The translations under genes and the position numbers were made by a program. The notes beneath the pieces were generated by a model. It ran no database searches, had not been told where the DNA came from, and worked only from the letters and a program-made list of their open reading frames with translations. From contig SVLV01000004.1 in assembly GCA_015067765.1 (NCBI GenBank), positions 1-64,000 on the forward strand: DNA of 64,000 nucleotides, given 5' to 3'. Source of the DNA: Oscillospiraceae bacterium. GTDB lineage: Bacteria > Bacillota > Clostridia > Oscillospirales > Oscillospiraceae. Of this stretch, positions 32,749 to 41,635 are shown piece by piece (position 1 is the first letter of the stretch; every line of letters begins with the position of its first letter).

Positions 32749-32777
32749 TTGACAGATATGATAGAATAATTTTTATA
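32749..32777 (+). promoter_or_regulatory. Candidate promoter of the class A PBP gene
   Basis: A perfect TTGACA (32749-32754) is followed after 17 bases by TTTATA (32772-32777); TATACT three bases further is an alternative -10 with a longer spacer. Confidence 0.6.
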
Positions 32778-32855
32778 CTGGACAACTATGTAGTATGGCG
32801 GTTTGTGTCCATTGGGCAGAAACCGGAAAAACATAAGAAAGGAAGGTGCCCTGAG

Positions 32856-35450
32856 ATGGCAGAGAATAACCGCGGCAAAAAGCCTGCTGACTTTTTGGCC
32901 AACATCAAGCAGAGCGCCGGTCGATTCGTAGATCAGGTGAAAAATCGAGAAAAGACGCCGAAGAAGTCCAGAAAGGACATGACTCCGGCTGAGAAACGGG
33001 CAAGCAGAAAAAAAGTGTGGTTCTGGGTTGGAACCGCCGGTCTGGTCTGCGTGCTGACACTGGTGATCTTTGTGGGAATTTTCCTCACCTATATCAACCA
33101 GACCATGAAGGGCAAAGTGGAGGTCAATATGGACGAGTTTGACCTGTCCGTCTCCACGGAGCTGTATTACAAGGATCCTGCCGCCGCAGAGGAGACCTGG
33201 GTCATGTACCAGACGCTCTACAAGGGCGAAAACCGCATTCTGGTGAGCAGTGAGCAGATCCCTCAGCATGTGAAAAATGCGGCCATTGCCATTGAGGACC
33301 GGCGTTTTGAGAGCCACAAGGGCGTGGACTGGATCGGCACCATGCGTGCCATCTTCAAGACGGTCACCGGCGGCAGCGTGCAGGGTGGTTCTACCATCAC
33401 CCAGCAGCTGATCAAGAATACCACCGGTGATGATGAGGTGACCATCAAGCGTAAGGTAACGGAGATCTACCGTGCCCTGGCGCTGGAGAAGGAATATGAT
33501 AAGGACGAGATCTTGACGGCCTACCTCAATACCATTTATTTCGGCCAGTCCTGCAACGGTGTGCAGACCGGTTCCCGCACCTACTTCGGTAAGGATATCG
33601 AGGAACTGACGGTGGCAGAGGGCGCCTGCCTGATCAGTATCACCAATAACCCCTCCATGTACGACCCGCTGATCAGCGACTGGACCCGCGAGAAGAACCG
33701 CGAGCGTCAGCTGCTGGTGCTGGGCGCCATGCTGGAGCAGGAGATGCTGGACCAGGCCACCTACGATGCTGCTGTGGCAGAGGAGATCGTCTTTACCAAC
33801 GGCTACACCAACCTGGGCAACTTTACCGGTGAGAAGGGCGATGGTGAGGGCGACAAGGAAGAGGTCAGACCCGCCAACAACTCCTACTTCACCGATACGG
33901 TGATCGAGGATGTGGCCAAGGCCTTCATCGAGCTGTTTGACCTGAAGGATGACGAGGAGCGCACCGCCTATCAGAAGGCCGTCAACATGGTCTATGCCGG
34001 CGGCTACAAGATCTATACCACGCAGAATATCAACTATCAGAAGATCATGGAGGAGGAGTTTGCCAACACCAGCATTCGCAATCATACCGACTCCTTCGGT
34101 CAGCCGCTGCAGGCGGCCATGACCTTGATGGATCCCTACACCGGCGATGTGCTGGGTATTGTGGGCGGCACCGGTGTCAAGACGGTGGACCGCGGCTGGA
34201 ACTGGGCCATTGAGCCCCGTCAGTGCGGTTCGGCCATCAAGCCCATCTCTGTGTATGCCCCCGCTCTGGATGATAAGACCATCAGTGCCGCCACGGCGAT
34301 TGATGACTATCCTGTGAATCTGGAGGGCAAGGGTGCATATCCTCAGAACGTTACCCTCCGCTATGACGGTATCATCTCTGTACGGGATGCGATCTTCAAC
34401 TCTGTGAATACCGCTGCCGTGCGTGTCTGCCTGGATTACGGCGTCAAGAAGTCCTACACCTTCCTGACGGAGACGCTGGGCTTCACCACCCTGACGGATA
34501 CCGACTCCAAGCAGGTGGGTAATATGGCTCTGGGCGGCTTTGATGTGGGCGTCACTCCTCTGGAGATGACTGCAGCCTACTGCATCTTCCCCAATGACGG
34601 CGTCTACACCACGCCCCGCACCTTTGTCCGCGTGGAGGACAGTGAGGGCAACCTGGTGCTGAGCAACGAGACGGAGTCCCGTGCTGCCATCAAGGCCAGC
34701 ACCGCCTATCTGATGCGCGGCTTCCTGTCTGCTGCCGCTCAGAACTCCAGCGCTCCCTTCTCCGGTATGTCTGTGGGCGGTAAGACCGGCTCCACCAACG
34801 ACTACCGTGACCGCTATTTCGTGGGTTATACCCCCTATTACTGCGCCGCTGTCTGGACCGGTTATAAGTCCAATGAGATCATCAGCGGTGTCAGCGGCAA
34901 CCCCAGTGCAAGACTGTGGGAGGCTGTCATGATCCGTGTCCACGAGGGCAAGTCCAATCCCGGCTTCAGCGGTGCAACCGGCGTCACCTCTGTGACGGTC
35001 TGCAAGGACAGCGGCCTGCTGGCCACCGATGCCTGTGCCCACGATGTGCGTGGTGACCGTATCCACACGGTGACCATTGCCTCCGGTACGGCACCCAGCA
35101 AGTCCTGCAATGTGCACAAGATGGTCAGCTACTGCAGTGAGGGCAAGCATATCGCTACGCCCAACTGCCCTGCCTCCACGGTTTCTGAGGTGGCTCTGCT
35201 GGATCTGGAGCGCGAGGAATTCGAGGGCGTCACTGCCACGGATACCGAGTTCACCATCCAGGCTGCCTCCAAGGAGGTACTCTGCCCGGCCCACAGTTCG
35301 GCCCCCGTGCCGCCTCCCGATTCCGGGGATGGCAATGGCGGTGACGGCGACGGAACCGGCGGTGAAGGAACTGGCAGCGAAGGAAACACGCCTTCCGGCG
35401 GAGAGGGAAATAATCCCTCCGGCGGCGAGGGCGATGATTCTGATGATTAA
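32856..35450 (+). CDS. Class A penicillin-binding protein (PBP1A-like)
   Basis: An 864-residue bifunctional peptidoglycan synthase. One transmembrane helix (about residues 50-75) follows a Lys-rich cytoplasmic start. The GT51 glycosyltransferase domain has AIEDRRFESHKGVD and GGSTITQQLIKN; the transpeptidase domain has SAIK (in QCGSAIKPISV), the SVN of FNSVNTAAV and KTGS in VGGKTGSTNDYRD. A C-terminal domain with several cysteines and a ~45-residue Gly/Ser/Asp/Glu low-complexity tail extends past the catalytic core. ATG 32856 has GGAAGG upstream. Followed by a bidirectional terminator. Confidence 0.93.
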   Translation: MAENNRGKKPADFLANIKQSAGRFVDQVKNREKTPKKSRKDMTPAEKRASRKKVWFWVGTAGLVCVLTLVIFVGIFLTYINQTMKGKVEVNMDEFDLSVSTELYYKDPAAAEETWVMYQTLYKGENRILVSSEQIPQHVKNAAIAIEDRRFESHKGVDWIGTMRAIFKTVTGGSVQGGSTITQQLIKNTTGDDEVTIKRKVTEIYRALALEKEYDKDEILTAYLNTIYFGQSCNGVQTGSRTYFGKDIEELTVAEGACLISITNNPSMYDPLISDWTREKNRERQLLVLGAMLEQEMLDQATYDAAVAEEIVFTNGYTNLGNFTGEKGDGEGDKEEVRPANNSYFTDTVIEDVAKAFIELFDLKDDEERTAYQKAVNMVYAGGYKIYTTQNINYQKIMEEEFANTSIRNHTDSFGQPLQAAMTLMDPYTGDVLGIVGGTGVKTVDRGWNWAIEPRQCGSAIKPISVYAPALDDKTISAATAIDDYPVNLEGKGAYPQNVTLRYDGIISVRDAIFNSVNTAAVRVCLDYGVKKSYTFLTETLGFTTLTDTDSKQVGNMALGGFDVGVTPLEMTAAYCIFPNDGVYTTPRTFVRVEDSEGNLVLSNETESRAAIKASTAYLMRGFLSAAAQNSSAPFSGMSVGGKTGSTNDYRDRYFVGYTPYYCAAVWTGYKSNEIISGVSGNPSARLWEAVMIRVHEGKSNPGFSGATGVTSVTVCKDSGLLATDACAHDVRGDRIHTVTIASGTAPSKSCNVHKMVSYCSEGKHIATPNCPASTVSEVALLDLEREEFEGVTATDTEFTIQAASKEVLCPAHSSAPVPPPDSGDGNGGDGDGTGGEGTGSEGNTPSGGEGNNPSGGEGDDSDD

Positions 35451-35470
35451 GCTGCCGGATAACCAATGAA

Positions 35471-35507
35471 AAAAAGACCGTTTCCCACTTGGGGAAACGG
35501 TCTTTTT
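35471..35507 (+). terminator. Bidirectional terminator between PBP and serC
   Basis: A 16-bp stem (35471-35486 with 35492-35507), A-run on the left and T-run on the right, between convergent genes. Confidence 0.9.
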
Positions 35508-35523
35508 CTGTTGTATTGTCCGG

Positions 35524-36612
35524 TTAGCGGTAATTGGCTTCAAACTCCCGCAGGAAATCCACCAGAGCCTGTACGCCCTCCACGGGCATGGCGTTATAGA
35601 TGGAGGCGCGGAGACCGCCCACGGATTTGTGCCCCTTCAGATTGTCAAAACCGGCCGCCTTGCAGGCCGCGGCCACCTGCAGATCCAATTCCTTGTCGAC
35701 GGTCACAAAAGGCACATTCATGAGGCTGCGGTCACCGGGAACCACGGCGCCGCGGAACAGCTGGGAGTGATCCAGGAAATCATAGAGAATTTTGGCCTTT
35801 GCCTCATTCCGACGGGCCATTTCCTCCAGACCGCCTATCTCCAGCAGATAGCGGAATACCTTGCCGCAGCAGTAGATGGCCCAGCAGTTGGGCGTATTGT
35901 AAAGGGAACTGTTGTCGGCGTGGGTCTTGTAGGACAGATAGGTGGGCACATAGGTGGGCAGATCCTCCCGCAGCAGATCCTCCCGGATGATGACTACCGC
36001 CAGACCGGCAGGGCCCACATTCTTCTGCACACCGGCCCAGATAAGGCCGTAGTCGGAAACCTTGCAGGGGCGGGAGAGAAACAGGGAGGACTGGTCCGCC
36101 ACCAGTACATGGCCCTTTGTATTGGGCAGCTGATTCCAGGTGACGCCGTTGATGGTCTCGTTCTCGCAGATATAGACATAGTCGCAGTCGTCCGGGATAT
36201 CCAGCTGAGAGCAATCGGGGATATAGGTGAAATTCTTATCTGCGGAGGAGGCAATGACAGTTACTTCGCCATATTTTTTTGCCTCGGCGATGGCCTTCTT
36301 GGACCAGGAACCTGTCTCCACATAGCAGGCTTTGCCATTTTTCATCAGGTTCATGGGAACCATGGCAAACTGCAGAGTACCGCCGCCCTGAACAAACAGC
36401 ACCTTATAGTTATCGGGAATCTCCATCAGCCGACGCAGATCGGCCTCGGCCTGATCGATGATCTGCTGAAAAACAGGGGAGCGATGGCTCATTTCCATCA
36501 CGCACATACCGCTGCCCTGATAGTTCATCAGTTCCTGCCGGATCTCCTCCAGAACAGGCTCGGGCATCATAGCGGGGCCTGCAGAAAAATTGAAAATACG
36601 ATCGTGTTGCAT
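35524..36612 (-). CDS. serC: Phosphoserine aminotransferase
   Basis: A 362-residue PLP enzyme that converts 3-phosphohydroxypyruvate and glutamate to phosphoserine in serine synthesis. Recognised by IFNFSAGPAMMPEPVLE at the N-terminus, MEMSHRSPVF, FVQGGGTLQFAMVPMNL and the PLP-lysine region AGVQKNVGPAGLAVV; the end GGLRASIYNAMP is family typical. AAGGAGG precedes the ATG. It stands alone; serA is not in the window, whereas the two are neighbours in many Clostridia. Confidence 0.95.
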   Translation of the reverse strand: MQHDRIFNFSAGPAMMPEPVLEEIRQELMNYQGSGMCVMEMSHRSPVFQQIIDQAEADLRRLMEIPDNYKVLFVQGGGTLQFAMVPMNLMKNGKACYVETGSWSKKAIAEAKKYGEVTVIASSADKNFTYIPDCSQLDIPDDCDYVYICENETINGVTWNQLPNTKGHVLVADQSSLFLSRPCKVSDYGLIWAGVQKNVGPAGLAVVIIREDLLREDLPTYVPTYLSYKTHADNSSLYNTPNCWAIYCCGKVFRYLLEIGGLEEMARRNEAKAKILYDFLDHSQLFRGAVVPGDRSLMNVPFVTVDKELDLQVAAACKAAGFDNLKGHKSVGGLRASIYNAMPVEGVQALVDFLREFEANYR

Positions 36613-36705
36613 GGCTTACGCCTCCTTGCTGGGATAATATATCAGTATACTCCCAATTTCCTGCAGAATCAACTGTTGTCGAAGCAGTTTTTCTGCTTGC
36701 AAAAT

Positions 36706-36734
36706 TTGACAGAAACTGAGTGCCATGATATAAG
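36706..36734 (+). promoter_or_regulatory. Sigma-A promoter of the CLC gene
   Basis: A perfect TTGACA (36706-36711) with TATAAG (36729-36734) and a 17-base spacer, 35 bases ahead of the CLC start. Confidence 0.75.
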
Positions 36735-36768
36735 TAATGTAAAGAAAGCGCAAAGGGAGGATGAGGGC

Positions 36769-38019
36769 ATGGAACGTCTGCTGCGGCGTCTGCGGCATAT
36801 GAGCGAATATGCGGTGGTGCTGGCCAAATGGCTGGCGGTGGGCGGTGTCATCGGTGTGATCGGCGGCTTGATCGGCACACTGTTCCACATCGGCGTGGAG
36901 GAGGCCACCCTGTTGCGGGAACATCACCACTGGCTGCTGTACCTGCTGCCGGTGGCGGGCCTTGTGATTGTGGCCCTGTACCGCTTCAGCGGCATGGAGG
37001 GGAAGGGCACCAATGCGGTGATTGAATCCGTGCACTTTGGAAAGAAAGTGTCCAGCATGCTGGTGCCGGTGATTTTCCTCTCCACGGTTTTGACCCATCT
37101 GTGCGGTGGCAGCGCAGGTCGGGAGGGTGCTGCCCTGCAGATCGGCGGTGGTATCGGCCACAAAACGGGCCGTCTGCTCCATCTGGGCGAGAAGGATATG
37201 CCGCTGGCCACCCTCTGCGGCATGAGCGCCCTGTTTGCAGCCCTCTTTGGAACGCCGCTGACTGCCACGGTGTTCGCGCTGGAAGTAGTTAGCGTAGGTG
37301 TATTTTATTACGCAGGACTGGTCCCCTGTATCACTTCGGCCATGACAGCCTTCCTGATCTCCCGGCAAATCGGTGTGGCACCCACCCGTTTGAGTGTGAT
37401 GATCCCACAGGTGGAGCCGGTGACCATGCTGCAGGTGATAGGCTTGGCGGCATTGTGCGGTTTGATCAGCATCCTGTTTTGCCGCAGTCTCCACGCGGTG
37501 GAGCACAAGGTGGAACATCTGCTGCCCAATCCCTGGCTGCGGGCGGTGGTTGGCGGTGCGCTTTTGATCGGCCTGACCTTTTTGGTGGGCACGGCAGACT
37601 ATAACGGCGCAGGAATGGGTGTGATCGAGCGGGCAGTGGCCGGCGAGGCAGATCCCTTTGCCTGGGTGTGGAAACTGATCTTTACGCTGATCACCATCAG
37701 CTTCGGATTCAAGGGCGGCGAGGTGGTCCCCTCCTTCTTTATTGGTGCTACCTTTGGATGTGTGGCAGGCGGCCTGCTGGGGCTGTCTCCCGGATTGGGC
37801 GCGGCCATCGGTCTGATCAGCGTGTTCTGTGGTGCAGTGAACTGTCCCATCGCCTCGACACTTCTGGCAATGGAGCTGTTTGGCACAGGTGAGGTTTTGT
37901 ATTTTGCCATGGCCTGCGCAGTCAGCTATCTGGTATCAGGCTACAGCGGACTGTACAGCAGCCAGACGATCCTCTACTCCAAGCTGCGGGCCGAGTTTAT
38001 CAACAGAAGAAGTAAATAA
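36769..38019 (+). CDS. CLC-family anion channel/exchanger
   Basis: A 416-residue CLC protein with ten or more helices. The anion-path motif GGSAGREGAALQIGGG contains the gating glutamate; GKGTNAVIESVHF and FKGGEVVPSFFIGATFG are further CLC blocks. CLC proteins exchange Cl- (or F- in the CLC-F branch) for protons; the REGA form leaves both possible, and no fluoride riboswitch precedes the gene. ATG 36769 has GGGAGG eight bases upstream; a much longer open frame upstream is antisense to serC and not real. Single-gene unit. Confidence 0.87.
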   Translation: MERLLRRLRHMSEYAVVLAKWLAVGGVIGVIGGLIGTLFHIGVEEATLLREHHHWLLYLLPVAGLVIVALYRFSGMEGKGTNAVIESVHFGKKVSSMLVPVIFLSTVLTHLCGGSAGREGAALQIGGGIGHKTGRLLHLGEKDMPLATLCGMSALFAALFGTPLTATVFALEVVSVGVFYYAGLVPCITSAMTAFLISRQIGVAPTRLSVMIPQVEPVTMLQVIGLAALCGLISILFCRSLHAVEHKVEHLLPNPWLRAVVGGALLIGLTFLVGTADYNGAGMGVIERAVAGEADPFAWVWKLIFTLITISFGFKGGEVVPSFFIGATFGCVAGGLLGLSPGLGAAIGLISVFCGAVNCPIASTLLAMELFGTGEVLYFAMACAVSYLVSGYSGLYSSQTILYSKLRAEFINRRSK

Positions 38020-38021
38020 GG

Positions 38022-38057
38022 AAACAGGCCTGCGGCAATCCGCCGCAGGCCTGTTTT
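38022..38057 (+). terminator. Terminator of the CLC gene
   Basis: A 15-bp stem (38022-38036 with 38042-38056), loop of five, then T bases. Confidence 0.88.
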
Positions 38058-38107
38058 GAAGTATATTATGAAAAATGTTCTTATAGAGATATCTGTTGCA
38101 GAATTGA

Positions 38108-38136
38108 TTGACAGGCACTCTAAATTTGAATATGCT
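38108..38136 (+). promoter_or_regulatory. Promoter of the small RNA at 38143
   Basis: A perfect TTGACA (38108-38113) and TATGCT (38131-38136) with a 17-base spacer; no protein-coding start follows on this strand. Confidence 0.7.
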
Positions 38137-38142
38137 ATTACT

Positions 38143-38212
38143 AGAAAGATGTATCGTTCAACACCGAAGGCACAGTGCTGCCGGAAGTTCTTTGCGGTGC
38201 ATCTTTCTTTTT
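38143..38212 (+). ncRNA. Candidate orphan small RNA (~70 nt)
   Basis: Seven bases after the -10 box a sequence begins whose first nine bases (38143-38151) pair perfectly with 38200-38208, directly followed by TTTT. An inner stem CACCG/CGGTG encloses a GGCA/TGCC hairpin. The unit thus has promoter, stem and terminator but no ORF with a ribosome site. It sits between the convergent CLC and FAD-enzyme genes. I cannot match it to a known RNA family. Confidence 0.55.
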
Positions 38213-38217
38213 CGTAA

Positions 38218-39423
38218 TCAGGTAGTAAGCAGTCCTGCCAGACGGCCACTGGACCAGGCCCACTGCAGGTTAAAGCCGCCGCAGTCACCGTCCACATCCA
38301 GCAGTTCGCCACAGACATAGAGTCCGGGAACCAATCGGCTCTGCATGGTCCGGGGATCAAATTCGTCGGTCACCAAACCGCCGGCGGTGACCTGTGCCTG
38401 ATCAAAACCGCAGACCCCCAGAATGGGAAGGGTGAAGGAACGCAGCTGCCGGGCAATGGCCTGCAGATCCTTTTCGGTCAATGCGGAAACGGGTTGATTG
38501 GTGAACCCTGCCGCCTTGCACAGCATCTGTCCCAGTCGGGTGTGGACCGAACCGGTCAGCAGAAGACCAGCCTCCCGGCCTATCATGGCCTGCTGGCGCT
38601 GCCGCAGCCAAAGGAGGGTATCGTCCCAACTGTAATCCGGAAGGAAGTCCAATTGTGCGGACATTCCTTCGCTGCCTGTGGCAGCGGTGCGGGACACATC
38701 AAATACAGCGGGACCGCTGATGCCGTACTCCGTAAACAGAATCTCACCCTGCCGTTGGGCCACCGTTTCGCCCTCCTGCAGGATCCGCAGACAGGCATCC
38801 GCCTTCACGCCCTTGAGGGCGCGGGGGTAGGTGGGGTCGGTGCGCAGCTGCACCAGAGAGGGGTAGAGCGCCGTGCGGTGATGGCCCATGGATTTGGCCA
38901 GCTGATAGCCGTCCATCACGCCGCCTACCTTGCTGCCGGCGGCGCCTCCTGCTGCCAGAATCACCCGGTCACAGGAGATGGTCTGCCCATCCTCGGTGCG
39001 GGCAGTAAACAGATCCCCTTTTTTCTTCAGGGAGACCACGGGACTTGCAGTGCGCAGTTCAATAGCAGGCTGCTCCAGTGCATACCGCAGGACATCCAAT
39101 ACACTGCCGGCCATGTTGCTGATAGGATATACGCGACCGGAAGGTTCACTGACAGTCAACAAACCCAGGCGGGCGAAGAACTTCAGCGTGTCAGCAACCG
39201 GAAACCGCTCCAGGGCAGGACGGCAGAAATCCGGATCCTGACCGTGGTAGTGGCTGGGATCGGTATGGAGATTGGTGAGATTGCAGCGACCGTTTCCGGT
39301 GGCCATCAGCTTGCGGCCTACCCGGGCCTGCCGCTCAGTCAGGATCACCTGATGACCGGACTCTGCCGCAGTGAGGGCAGCCACCATTCCGGCTGCACCG
39401 CCGCCAATAATCAGAACAGTCAT
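38218..39423 (-). CDS. FAD/NAD(P)-binding oxidoreductase (HI0933/BaiN-like)
   Basis: A 401-residue flavoprotein of the aminoacetone-oxidase/HI0933 family. The FAD loop VLIIGGGAAGMVAALTAAESG is at the N-terminus (GxGxxG pattern), followed by LMATGNGRCNLTN, a family hallmark, and GLYVCGELLDVDGDCGG near the C-terminus. The true reaction is uncertain for most members. It overlaps ruvX by four bases, a recurring arrangement suggesting cotranscription. Confidence 0.85.
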   Translation of the reverse strand: MTVLIIGGGAAGMVAALTAAESGHQVILTERQARVGRKLMATGNGRCNLTNLHTDPSHYHGQDPDFCRPALERFPVADTLKFFARLGLLTVSEPSGRVYPISNMAGSVLDVLRYALEQPAIELRTASPVVSLKKKGDLFTARTEDGQTISCDRVILAAGGAAGSKVGGVMDGYQLAKSMGHHRTALYPSLVQLRTDPTYPRALKGVKADACLRILQEGETVAQRQGEILFTEYGISGPAVFDVSRTAATGSEGMSAQLDFLPDYSWDDTLLWLRQRQQAMIGREAGLLLTGSVHTRLGQMLCKAAGFTNQPVSALTEKDLQAIARQLRSFTLPILGVCGFDQAQVTAGGLVTDEFDPRTMQSRLVPGLYVCGELLDVDGDCGGFNLQWAWSSGRLAGLLTT

Positions 39424-39845
39424 CTCTCACGCTCCAGCTTCCGGCGGGTCAAATAACCCTCCAGCATCAGGGCTGCCGCCACGGCATCCACGGTCTTTTT
39501 CCGCTTCTTGGCATTTTGCCCGTTGCCCATCAGAATATTGTGAGCGTCGATGGTGGTGCGCCGCTCGTCCCAAAGAGTAACGGAGAGGGAGGTCTCCTGC
39601 CGCAGGACTTGGGCAAAGGCGGCGGCCTTCTCGGCCCGGGGACCCAGTGTACCATCCATGTTCTTGGGATAGCCCAGCACCAGTTCCTCAACACCGTGCT
39701 CGGCAATGATCCGTCGGATCTCCTGTACCACCACCTCCGCCTTGCGGCTGTTGATGACGGTGGAGTAGCCGGCCAGAGTTTCGGTAAAATCAGAGATGGC
39801 AATGCCGGTATGGGCATCGCCGTAATCGATGGCCATGATTTTCAC
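39420..39845 (-). CDS. ruvX: Putative Holliday junction resolvase RuvX/YqgF
   Basis: A 141-residue RNase H-fold protein. Motifs are IMAIDYGDAHTGIAISD (catalytic Asp), VLGYPKNMDGTLGPRA and LWDERRTTIDAH, with a final VDAVAAALMLEGYL. It acts in rRNA 5'-end processing and possibly recombination. The GTG at 39845 is chosen: it gives the family length and has AGGAGGCGG about 12 bases upstream, while the ATG three codons later is too far away. A 29-codon extension upstream is rejected. Confidence 0.88.
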   Translation of the reverse strand: MKIMAIDYGDAHTGIAISDFTETLAGYSTVINSRKAEVVVQEIRRIIAEHGVEELVLGYPKNMDGTLGPRAEKAAAFAQVLRQETSLSVTLWDERRTTIDAHNILMGNGQNAKKRKKTVDAVAAALMLEGYLTRRKLERER

Positions 39846-39970
39846 GGGGAAAACCGCCTCCTTTTCAGCAGATTTCTGTCTGGAATCTATCATACACAAA
39901 AAAAGATGGGCCTGCAACCGGAAAAGGTACAAAGAAAATGAAAATTTCGTGGATTTCCCGGAAAAATCAG

Positions 39971-39999
39971 TTGACCTGGAAGAAATATTGTGATATAGT
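39971..39999 (+). promoter_or_regulatory. Promoter of the rpmG-secE-nusG operon
   Basis: TTGACC (39971-39976) and TATAGT (39994-39999) are 17 bases apart; transcription would begin near 40006, giving a 136-base leader. Confidence 0.75.
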
Positions 40000-40005
40000 A
40001 GGCAT

Positions 40006-40141
40006 TACCTGTGAACAGGTGCTTTCTTTTTGCGCGCTTTTTCGCTTCGAGCGGGTAAAGAAAGAGCCCTGCAATCAGGGAGGCAAAGAGTCTTGCCGGC
40101 AGTGCCGGAGCAAGACCAATCTAATAAGGAGGTGCCGTTAG
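40006..40141 (+). promoter_or_regulatory. Structured 5' leader of rpmG
   Basis: The leader can fold into CCTGTGAACAGG, a helix from GCTTTCTTT to AAAGAAAGAGC, and a hairpin GTCTTGC…GCAAGAC with an inner CGGC/GCCG stem just before the ribosome site AAGGAGGTG. It contains no ORF. This amount of structure suggests autoregulation, but I know of no named family that it matches. Confidence 0.45.
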
Positions 40142-40291
40142 ATGCGCGTGAAGATCACTTTGAGATGCAGCGAGTGCAAGCAGAGAAACTACAACACGAT
40201 GAAGAACAAGAAGAATACCCCTGACCGTCTTGAGATGAACAAGTACTGCCCCTTCTGCAGAAAGCATACGGTCCACAACGAAACCAAGTAA
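40142..40291 (+). CDS. rpmG: 50S ribosomal protein L33
   Basis: A 49-residue ribosomal protein. It starts [19 protein letters not shown] and ends [14 protein letters not shown], so the zinc-binding CxxC pairs (CSEC, CPFC) mark it as the C+ form. AAGGAGGTG precedes the ATG. It is followed by secE and nusG, the standard Firmicutes order. Confidence 0.96.
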   Translation: MRVKITLRCSECKQRNYNTMKNKKNTPDRLEMNKYCPFCRKHTVHNETK

Positions 40292-40321
40292 TTGGATTTT
40301 TGAGAAAGGTTGTGTAAAGCG

Positions 40322-40534
40322 ATGGCAGAAGAAAAGAAGACGAAGGACCGCCTGAAGTGGTTCCGTGAGATGAGAAGCGAGCTGAAGAAGGTCGTATGGC
40401 CTACCAAAGAGACCGTTGCCAAGAACACCCTGATCGTGGTGCTGTGCTCCCTGTGTGTGGGTGTCTGCATCTGGCTGTTTGACGCAGTGGCCGTTATGGC
40501 TGTCCGTACCCTGATCGGCCTGTTTACCGGTTGA
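40322..40534 (+). CDS. secE: Preprotein translocase subunit SecE
   Basis: A 70-residue single-helix protein of the SecYEG channel. The conserved cytoplasmic helix is RSELKKVVWPTKETVAKNT, followed by one transmembrane segment (LIVVLCSLCVGVCIWLF). ATG 40322 is used; a GTG four codons earlier leaves no room for a ribosome site. It lies between rpmG and nusG. Confidence 0.93.
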   Translation: MAEEKKTKDRLKWFREMRSELKKVVWPTKETVAKNTLIVVLCSLCVGVCIWLFDAVAVMAVRTLIGLFTG

Positions 40535-40545
40535 GGTAGTATAAC

Positions 40546-41070
40546 ATGGCTGAAAATGCAAAATGGTATGTAATCCACACCTACTCCGGCTATGAGAATG
40601 CGGTGAAGGCCGCCATTGAGAAGTCTGTTGCCAACCGTGGTCTGGAGGATATGATCCACAAGATGGAGATTCCCATGGAGACCGTGACTGAGGTGACGGA
40701 GGCCGGTGTGATGAAGGAAGTGGAGCGTAAGGTATTCCCCGGTTATGTGCTGATCAAGATGGTGCTGACCGATGATACCTGGCATCTGATCCGCAACATC
40801 CGCGGCGTTACCGGCTTCGTTGGTTCCGCCAACAAGGCGATTCCCCTGTCTGAGGAGGAAGTGGCCGCCCTGGGTGTGGAAAAGCGCGAGATCGTTGTGA
40901 TGTACCATGTGGGCGATACCGTGAAGATCACGGATGGCCCCCTGTCCACGTTCACCGGTATCGTGGAGGAGATCGAGCCCGAGAAGAACAAGGTCCGGGT
41001 CGTGGTCTCCATGTTCGGCAGAGAGACCCCTGTGGAGCTGGAGCTGGATCAGGTGGAAGTTCTGTCCTGA
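40546..41070 (+). CDS. nusG: Transcription termination/antitermination protein NusG
   Basis: A 174-residue transcription elongation factor. The NGN domain begins AKWYVIHTYSGYENAVKAA and includes VERKVFPGYVLIKM; the C-terminal KOW motif is GDTVKITDGPLSTFTGIVEE. It binds RNA polymerase and influences pausing and Rho. Twelve bases after secE, same operon. Confidence 0.96.
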   Translation: MAENAKWYVIHTYSGYENAVKAAIEKSVANRGLEDMIHKMEIPMETVTEVTEAGVMKEVERKVFPGYVLIKMVLTDDTWHLIRNIRGVTGFVGSANKAIPLSEEEVAALGVEKREIVVMYHVGDTVKITDGPLSTFTGIVEEIEPEKNKVRVVVSMFGRETPVELELDQVEVLS

Positions 41071-41087
41071 CGCATTGTGCGTTGCAA

Positions 41088-41170
41088 GCCGGTGGTAAAC
41101 CACACCGGCGCAAGTGGGAGAGATGTATATCTCGCCAAAAGCGGGTACGGTATTGACCGTCCGCTACCAC
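41088..41170 (+). promoter_or_regulatory. rplK-rplA leader, probable ribosomal protein L1 site
   Basis: Between nusG and rplK are a hairpin (41088-41094 with 41103-41109) and a branched element bounded by GTGG (41114) and CCAC (41170), with two inner hairpins. The GTGGGAG…TACCAC arrangement resembles the L1-binding leader found before L11-L1 operons in many Firmicutes. Confidence 0.55.
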
Positions 41171-41194
41171 ATTTTTATGAAGGAGGTGCCGATT

Positions 41195-41620
41195 ATGGCA
41201 CAGAAAGTTGTTGGTTATGTAAAGCTGCAGATTCCTGCAGGTAAGGCAACCCCCGCACCCCCCGTTGGCCCCGCTCTGGGTCAGCACGGCGTGAACATCG
41301 CCGCTTTCACCAAGGAGTTCAATGAGCGTACGAAGAACGATATGGGTCTGATCATCCCCGTGGTCATCACGGTGTATGCTGACCGTTCCTTCTCCTTTAT
41401 CACCAAGACTCCCCCCGCAGCTGTTCTGATCAAGAAGGAGTGCAACATTGAGTCCGGTTCCGGCGTGCCCAACAAGGACAAGGTCGCTACCATCTCCAAG
41501 GCCTCCATCCAGAAGATCGCTGAGCTGAAGATGCGCGATCTGAATGCCGCTTCCCTGGAAGCCGCTATGAGCATGATCGCTGGTACCGCACGCTCCATGG
41601 GCGTTGTTGTTGGCGAGTAA
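41195..41620 (+). CDS. rplK: 50S ribosomal protein L11
   Basis: A 141-residue ribosomal protein of the GTPase-associated centre. Identified by [39 protein letters not shown], and the C-terminal RNA-binding [12 protein letters not shown]. The ATG at 41195 follows AAGGAGGTG. Fifteen bases separate it from rplA. Confidence 0.97.
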   Translation: MAQKVVGYVKLQIPAGKATPAPPVGPALGQHGVNIAAFTKEFNERTKNDMGLIIPVVITVYADRSFSFITKTPPAAVLIKKECNIESGSGVPNKDKVATISKASIQKIAELKMRDLNAASLEAAMSMIAGTARSMGVVVGE

Positions 41621-41635
41621 GGAGGGTGTAAGGAT

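Noticed and set aside
32421-35543. A 1040-codon open frame on the minus strand
   Set aside because: It is entirely antisense to the PBP gene, whose frame contains all catalytic motifs; the antisense product is His/Gly/Leu-rich without any family signature.
35629-36768. A 380-codon upstream extension of the CLC gene
   Set aside because: It is antisense to serC and precedes the promoter and ribosome site of the CLC gene.
36613-36768. A fluoride riboswitch ahead of the CLC gene
   Set aside because: No GGnGAUGG-type core is present; the region reads as a simple promoter and ribosome site.
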